Origin: DATGQT01 sp033720695 | Lineage (GTDB): Bacteria > Bacteroidota > Rhodothermia > Rhodothermales > Rubricoccaceae | Direction of reading: 5' to 3' | Assembly: GCA_033720695.1 (NCBI GenBank) | Contig: JAWWCA010000062.1 | Span: forward strand, 1-16,571 | Length of the DNA: 16,571 nucleotides | Part shown: in pieces, positions 13,839 through 16,571 of the stretch | Layout: each line of letters starts with the position of its first letter | How positions within the stretch are numbered: position 1 is the first letter of the stretch | Position numbers and translations under genes: made by a program | Notes under the pieces: model-generated | Told to the model about the DNA's origin: nothing | What the model saw: the letters and a program-made list of their open reading frames with translations, nothing else | Database searches by the model: none

Positions 13839-15293
13839 ATGGACGCCCTCATCACCCTCGCGTACCTCGTCGCCGCGGCGCTGTTCATCTTCGGGCTCAA
13901 GCGGCTCTCGTCGCCGGTGACGGCGCGGGCCGGCAACCGGATGGCCGCCGTCGGCATGCTCGTGGCCGTGCTGGCGGCCCTGCTCGAAGAGGAGATCCTG
14001 AACTTTCCCGAGCTCGTGGCCGGGCTGGCGCTGGGCGGGCTCATCGGGCTCCTGCTCGCGAAGCGGGTGGCGATGACGGCCATGCCGGAGCTGGTGGCGG
14101 CGTTCAACGGGTTCGGCGGCATCGCGAGCGCGCTGGTGGCCGGCGCGGAGGTGTTCCGCTACGCCTCGGGCGAGATCACCGTGGCCGGCGCCACGGGCGT
14201 CGAGGCGGCGACGGTGGCGTTCGACGGCGTGCTCGGGCTCACGATCGCGCTCTCGGTCCTCATCGGGTGCGTGACCTTCTCGGGGTCATTCGTGGCCTAC
14301 GGGAAGCTCAACGGCCGCATCAAGGGGATGGGCTTCCCCGGCCTCCGCGGGGTCTCGGTGCTCGTGGGGCTGGGGGTCGTGGCGGCGATCGTGTGGATGG
14401 TGCTCAACGCGCCGGACTTCCCGACCGTGCCGGAGCCGGTGCTGATGGGGCTCGCCGCGCTGGCGGGGCTGGCCCTCGTGCTCGGCGTCCTCCTCGTGCT
14501 CCCCATCGGCGGGGCCGACATGCCGGTCGTGGTGGCCCTCCTCAACTCGTACTCCGGGCTCGCCGCCGCGGCGACGGGGTTCGTGCTCCAGAACTACGCC
14601 CTCATCGTGAGCGGCGCCCTCGTCGGGGCCTCCGGCCTCATCCTCACCAAGATCATGTGCGACGCGATGAACCGCTCGCTCCTCAACGTGCTCCTCGGCG
14701 GGTTCGGCGCCGAGGCTACGGGTGCCACGGCGGCGGGCGGCGGCGAGGAGCGGCCCGTCCGCTCGACCTCGCCCGACGACGTGGCCGTCCTCCTCAGCTA
14801 CGCGAGCAGCGTCATCGTCGTCCCCGGCTATGGCCTCGCCGTGGCGCAGGCGCAGCACGAGGTGCGCGAGATGGCCGAGATCCTGGAGCGGCAGGGGATC
14901 GGGGTCCGCTACGCCATCCACCCCGTGGCCGGCCGGATGCCGGGCCACATGAACGTGCTCCTCGCCGAGGCCAACGTGCCCTACGACAAGCTCGTCGAGA
15001 TGGACGACATCAACGCCGACTTCGGTACGACCGACGTGGTCCTCGTCGTCGGCGCCAACGACGTCGTCAACCCCGCGGCCCGGACCGACACGGCGAGCCC
15101 GATCTACGGGATGCCGATCCTCAACGTGGACGAGGCCGGCAACGTCATCGTCCTCAAGCGCTCGATGCGGACCGGCTACGCCGGCGTCCAGAACGAGCTG
15201 TTCTACAACCCGAAGACGCAGATGCTCTTCGGCGACGCCAAGGACTCGATCAAAACGGTCATCGACGAGCTGAAGCTGCTCCAGCCGGCGTGA
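13839..15293 (+). CDS. pntB: NAD(P)+ transhydrogenase subunit beta (domains II and III)
   Basis: 484 residues from ATG 13839, close to the E. coli length. The N-terminal two-thirds holds membrane spans of domain II, with conserved stretches AAFNGFGGIASALVAGAE (87-104), TFSGSFVAYGKLNGRIKG (146-163) and VVALLNSYSGLAAAATGFVL (231-250). After a short Ala/Gly linker (290-303) comes the NADP(H)-binding domain III: VIVVPGYGLAVAQAQHEV (326-342, the inverted-orientation nucleotide-binding loop), HPVAGRMPGHMNVLLAEANV (361-380), GANDVVNPAART (405-416) and VLKRSMRTGYAGVQNELFY (438-456). With PntAA and PntAB it forms the inner-membrane pump that uses the proton gradient to reduce NADP+ with NADH. Its TGA overlaps the GTG of the next gene. 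Confidence 0.97.
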   Translation: MDALITLAYLVAAALFIFGLKRLSSPVTARAGNRMAAVGMLVAVLAALLEEEILNFPELVAGLALGGLIGLLLAKRVAMTAMPELVAAFNGFGGIASALVAGAEVFRYASGEITVAGATGVEAATVAFDGVLGLTIALSVLIGCVTFSGSFVAYGKLNGRIKGMGFPGLRGVSVLVGLGVVAAIVWMVLNAPDFPTVPEPVLMGLAALAGLALVLGVLLVLPIGGADMPVVVALLNSYSGLAAAATGFVLQNYALIVSGALVGASGLILTKIMCDAMNRSLLNVLLGGFGAEATGATAAGGGEERPVRSTSPDDVAVLLSYASSVIVVPGYGLAVAQAQHEVREMAEILERQGIGVRYAIHPVAGRMPGHMNVLLAEANVPYDKLVEMDDINADFGTTDVVLVVGANDVVNPAARTDTASPIYGMPILNVDEAGNVIVLKRSMRTGYAGVQNELFYNPKTQMLFGDAKDSIKTVIDELKLLQPA

Positions 15294-15802
15294 CGGGCGT
15301 CACGCTCGTCCTGACCGTCGTCGCGGGGTGCCTCGCCGCCTGGGCGGGGATCGTGAGCCTGATCGGGTTCGCGGGGTGGCGGCCGCTCGCACGGCGCTAC
15401 CCCGCCGACCGCTGGCCCGACGGGGAGGGCGTCCGCTTGGGCTGGCAGAGCGGGCGCATCGGGTTGGCGGGCTACAACGGGGTGCTCGACGCCGCCGTCA
15501 CAGCCGAGGGGCTCTACCTCCGCCCGATTCGTCCCTTCGCCTACAACCACCCGCCGGTGTTCATCCCCTGGTCGGCCGTGACAGATGTGAGCGACGGGAT
15601 GTTCTCGCGCGTGACGCTCCGGCTGGAGGGCGAGCGGGGGCTCCGCCTGGGCGGTCGGTTGGGACGCGCCGCCAAGGCGGCGTGGGCCGAGGCGTCGGTA
15701 CATCCGGGGCGGACGGGCGGGGCTCTTGGGGATGGTCTCGAGGGGGATGAACCCAACCGGGACTCGACGGCTCGGTGGAGGCGGAGGGTTCGGGGACGTT
15801 GA
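15290..15802 (+). CDS. small membrane-anchored protein of unknown function, possibly PH-like
   Basis: 170 residues from the GTG at 15290, which overlaps the pntB stop as GTGA; no ATG lies early in the frame and the GTG directly precedes the hydrophobic segment, so it is the likely start. One N-terminal span (about 4-27, TLVLTVVAGCLAAWAGIVSL) is followed by GWRPLARRYPADRWPDG and a small beta-rich domain: YNGVLDAAVTAEGLYLRPI, PFAYNHPPVFIPWSAVTDVS and RVTLRLEGERGLRLGGRL. The 'GLYL...PF...HPP.FIPW' pattern occurs in hypothetical proteins of many bacteria and looks like a small PH-type barrel. I assign no function. The last 35 residues are low-complexity and Arg/Gly-rich. Coupling to pntB suggests joint expression but does not make it part of the enzyme. 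Confidence 0.75.
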   Translation: MTGVTLVLTVVAGCLAAWAGIVSLIGFAGWRPLARRYPADRWPDGEGVRLGWQSGRIGLAGYNGVLDAAVTAEGLYLRPIRPFAYNHPPVFIPWSAVTDVSDGMFSRVTLRLEGERGLRLGGRLGRAAKAAWAEASVHPGRTGGALGDGLEGDEPNRDSTARWRRRVRGR

Positions 15803-15913
15803 GGCGGTCGGTCCGGTGGGGAGCTAGGTCGGGGAGGGTGCGGCTTAACATGTATTCGAGAAATGGCCGTTATGAGCTTAAGGAAGGTTCAGATGCTATC
15901 CCACGATTTGATA

Positions 15914-15943
15914 AGGGTTTGAGCAATTGACTTTACCGTTAGG
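15914..15943 (+). promoter_or_regulatory. candidate LytTR binding site in the promoter of the T9SS-type gene
   Basis: ACCGTTAGG (15935-15943) fits the LytTR consensus [TA][AC][CA]GTTN[AG][TG] at all nine positions. A degenerate copy, AGGGTTTGA (15914-15922), has its GTT exactly 21 bases upstream, the spacing expected for a LytTR pair. The good copy lies between the -33 and -7 elements. A single 9-bp match can occur by chance, and the upstream copy scores only six of nine. Confidence 0.35.
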
Positions 15944-15957
15944 TGGCACTACCTTAG
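15927..15957 (+). promoter_or_regulatory. Bacteroidota-type promoter of the T9SS-type gene
   Basis: TTG (15927-15929) and TACCTTAG (15950-15957) are separated by 20 bases, close to the known TTTG-N19-21-TAnnTTTG arrangement; the -7 box matches seven of eight. The region 15845-15960 is markedly AT-richer than the rest of the window. Predicted transcription start is near 15963, giving a leader of about 65 bases. This is the best promoter I see in the window. Confidence 0.6.
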
Positions 15958-15960
15958 GAT

Positions 15961-15979
15961 CGTGAAGGTCGCGTGAAGG
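15961..15979 (+). repeat. CGTGAAGG direct repeat at the predicted transcription start
   Basis: CGTGAAGG occurs at 15961-15968 and again at 15972-15979, 11 bases apart, one helical turn. It overlaps the predicted start of the transcript for the gene at 16030, a position suited to an operator or an initial-transcript element. Confidence 0.4.
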
Positions 15980-16018
15980 CGCGCCTCGCGTTCTCTCAAC
16001 ACCCCTTCCACAACCTCT

Positions 16019-16024
16019 GGAGGT
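16019..16024 (+). promoter_or_regulatory. strong Shine-Dalgarno GGAGGT, unique in this window
   Basis: GGAGGT lies five bases before the ATG at 16030 and fixes the start. It is notable because nearly all other plus-strand genes here have C/T-rich leaders with no Shine-Dalgarno. Confidence 0.8.
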
Positions 16025-16029
16025 ATTCC

Positions 16030-16571
16030 ATGAAAGGGTATTCCTTCTCCTTCATCCTCGGTGCGCTCCTCGTGGTCGCGATGGCGGTGCCCGCGACGCA
16101 GGCCCAAGAGTTCTTCCCGCCCGACGGCGAAGAGAGCTCCATCCCGATCTGCTTCATCGACGACTTCGCCTACGTGTGGAACCTCAACCTCGTCGGCGGC
16201 TCTGTTACCGGGACGGTGAATACCGGCTCCCCGCCAGACTGGATCGCGTCGGGCTCAGGCAACCGGACGAGCGCTCGGCTCCGGGCCGACAACCCGAACG
16301 CGGACGGCTGCGCCTCCGGCTTCACTGACTACTTCACGTACGACTGCTCGGTGACGCCCCTGGGGGGCGGGACCTTCCAGTTGAGCTGCACGTGGGAGAG
16401 CTTCTGCGCGGGGGTTCTCGCCGGTAGCGGCACGGTCAACGGGACGGCCACGCGCGGCGCGTGCCGTGCGGCACCGCCCGCCCCGGGCACCGACGGCCCG
16501 GCGATGAGCCCGCAGGTGCAGGCGAGCGCCACGCTGGCCGGGGCCGACGCGGTCTCGACCTACCCCAACCC
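16030..16571 (+). CDS. exported Cys-rich protein with start of a T9SS sorting domain (cut by window edge)
   Basis: 180 complete codons, then the right edge. MKGYSFSFILGALLVVAMAV-PATQAQ is a signal peptide (cleavage after AQ or QA). The mature part has six cysteines (41, 94, 106, 120, 126, 145), likely disulfides, in a Gly/Thr/Ser-rich beta-type region: SIPICFIDDFAYVWNLNLVG, GGSVTGTVNTGS, GFTDYFTYDCSVTPLGGGTF, LSCTWESFCAG and GSGTVNGTATRGAC. A Pro/Gly linker (148-160) leads to ADAVSTYPN(P) at the cut. 'YPNP' after a linker is the opening of the C-terminal sorting domain of type IX secretion cargo, so the mature protein is probably moved across the outer membrane and surface-attached or released. 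I do not recognise the central domain. Expression signals are the strongest in the window, suggesting high or regulated output. Confidence 0.85.
   Translation, partial: MKGYSFSFILGALLVVAMAVPATQAQEFFPPDGEESSIPICFIDDFAYVWNLNLVGGSVTGTVNTGSPPDWIASGSGNRTSARLRADNPNADGCASGFTDYFTYDCSVTPLGGGTFQLSCTWESFCAGVLAGSGTVNGTATRGACRAAPPAPGTDGPAMSPQVQASATLAGADAVSTYPN

Noticed and set aside
1..16571. Search for CRISPR arrays, insertion sequences, phage genes, toxin-antitoxin pairs or defence systems
   Set aside because: No regularly spaced repeats, transposase motifs, phage structural genes or recognised defence domains were seen on either strand.

Overview
The window is very GC-rich, has almost no spare intergenic DNA and carries typical Bacteroidota/Rhodothermota cell-surface genes: a carboxypeptidase-regulatory/TonB-plug outer membrane barrel, and an exported protein that runs off the right edge just as a type IX secretion (T9SS) 'YPNP' sorting motif begins. 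Candidate promoters look like the Bacteroidota TTG-N20-TAnnTTTG type, and most plus-strand genes have C/T-rich leaders without a Shine-Dalgarno sequence. My best guess is a high-GC marine member of the Rhodothermales (Rubricoccaceae-like: Rubricoccus/Rubrivirga). This is inferred from protein style and composition, not from a marker-gene match.

Layout. (1) 1-718, minus strand: a small exported Cys/His protein followed by the first 82 codons of a TolC-family outer-membrane efflux protein, probably the start of a heavy-metal (Cus/Czc-type) efflux operon continuing off the left edge. (2) 797-2765, minus strand: a LytS/YehU-type membrane histidine kinase whose stop overlaps the start of its LytTR response regulator. 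(3) 2947-7491, plus strand: a divergent exported Spy/CpxP-like protein, a hairpin-rich spacer, a TonB-linked outer membrane barrel, a 69-residue membrane protein and a lipoprotein. (4) 7523-7660, minus strand: an initiator tRNA-fMet with encoded CCA and its own terminator. (5) 7801-11976, plus strand: DUF1015 protein, serA, an exported NTF2-like protein and serC, forming a phosphoserine gene cluster. (6) 12208-15802, plus strand: three-subunit proton-translocating transhydrogenase pntAA-pntAB-pntB, plus a small membrane protein overlapping pntB by GTGA. (7) 15803-16571: an AT-richer promoter region with the best promoter and the only strong Shine-Dalgarno in the window, driving the T9SS-type exported protein.

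How the genes fit together. SerA and SerC perform the first two steps of serine synthesis (3-phosphoglycerate to O-phosphoserine). The usual phosphatase SerB is absent here, and a DUF1015 protein with a ParB/serine-kinase-like DGHHR motif leads the cluster, so it may act on serine or phosphoserine. SerA makes NADH and the adjacent transhydrogenase can turn NADH into NADPH, a plausible though unproven metabolic link. The two-component pair faces a gene across a spacer with a direct repeat resembling LytTR binding sites, and a full LytTR-consensus half-site lies in the promoter of the T9SS-type gene.

I see no CRISPR array, insertion sequence, phage gene or defence system. The most interesting leads are the DUF1015-serA-serC cluster, the putative LytTR operators, the competing hairpins before the outer membrane receptor, and the C-rich leaders without Shine-Dalgarno sequences.
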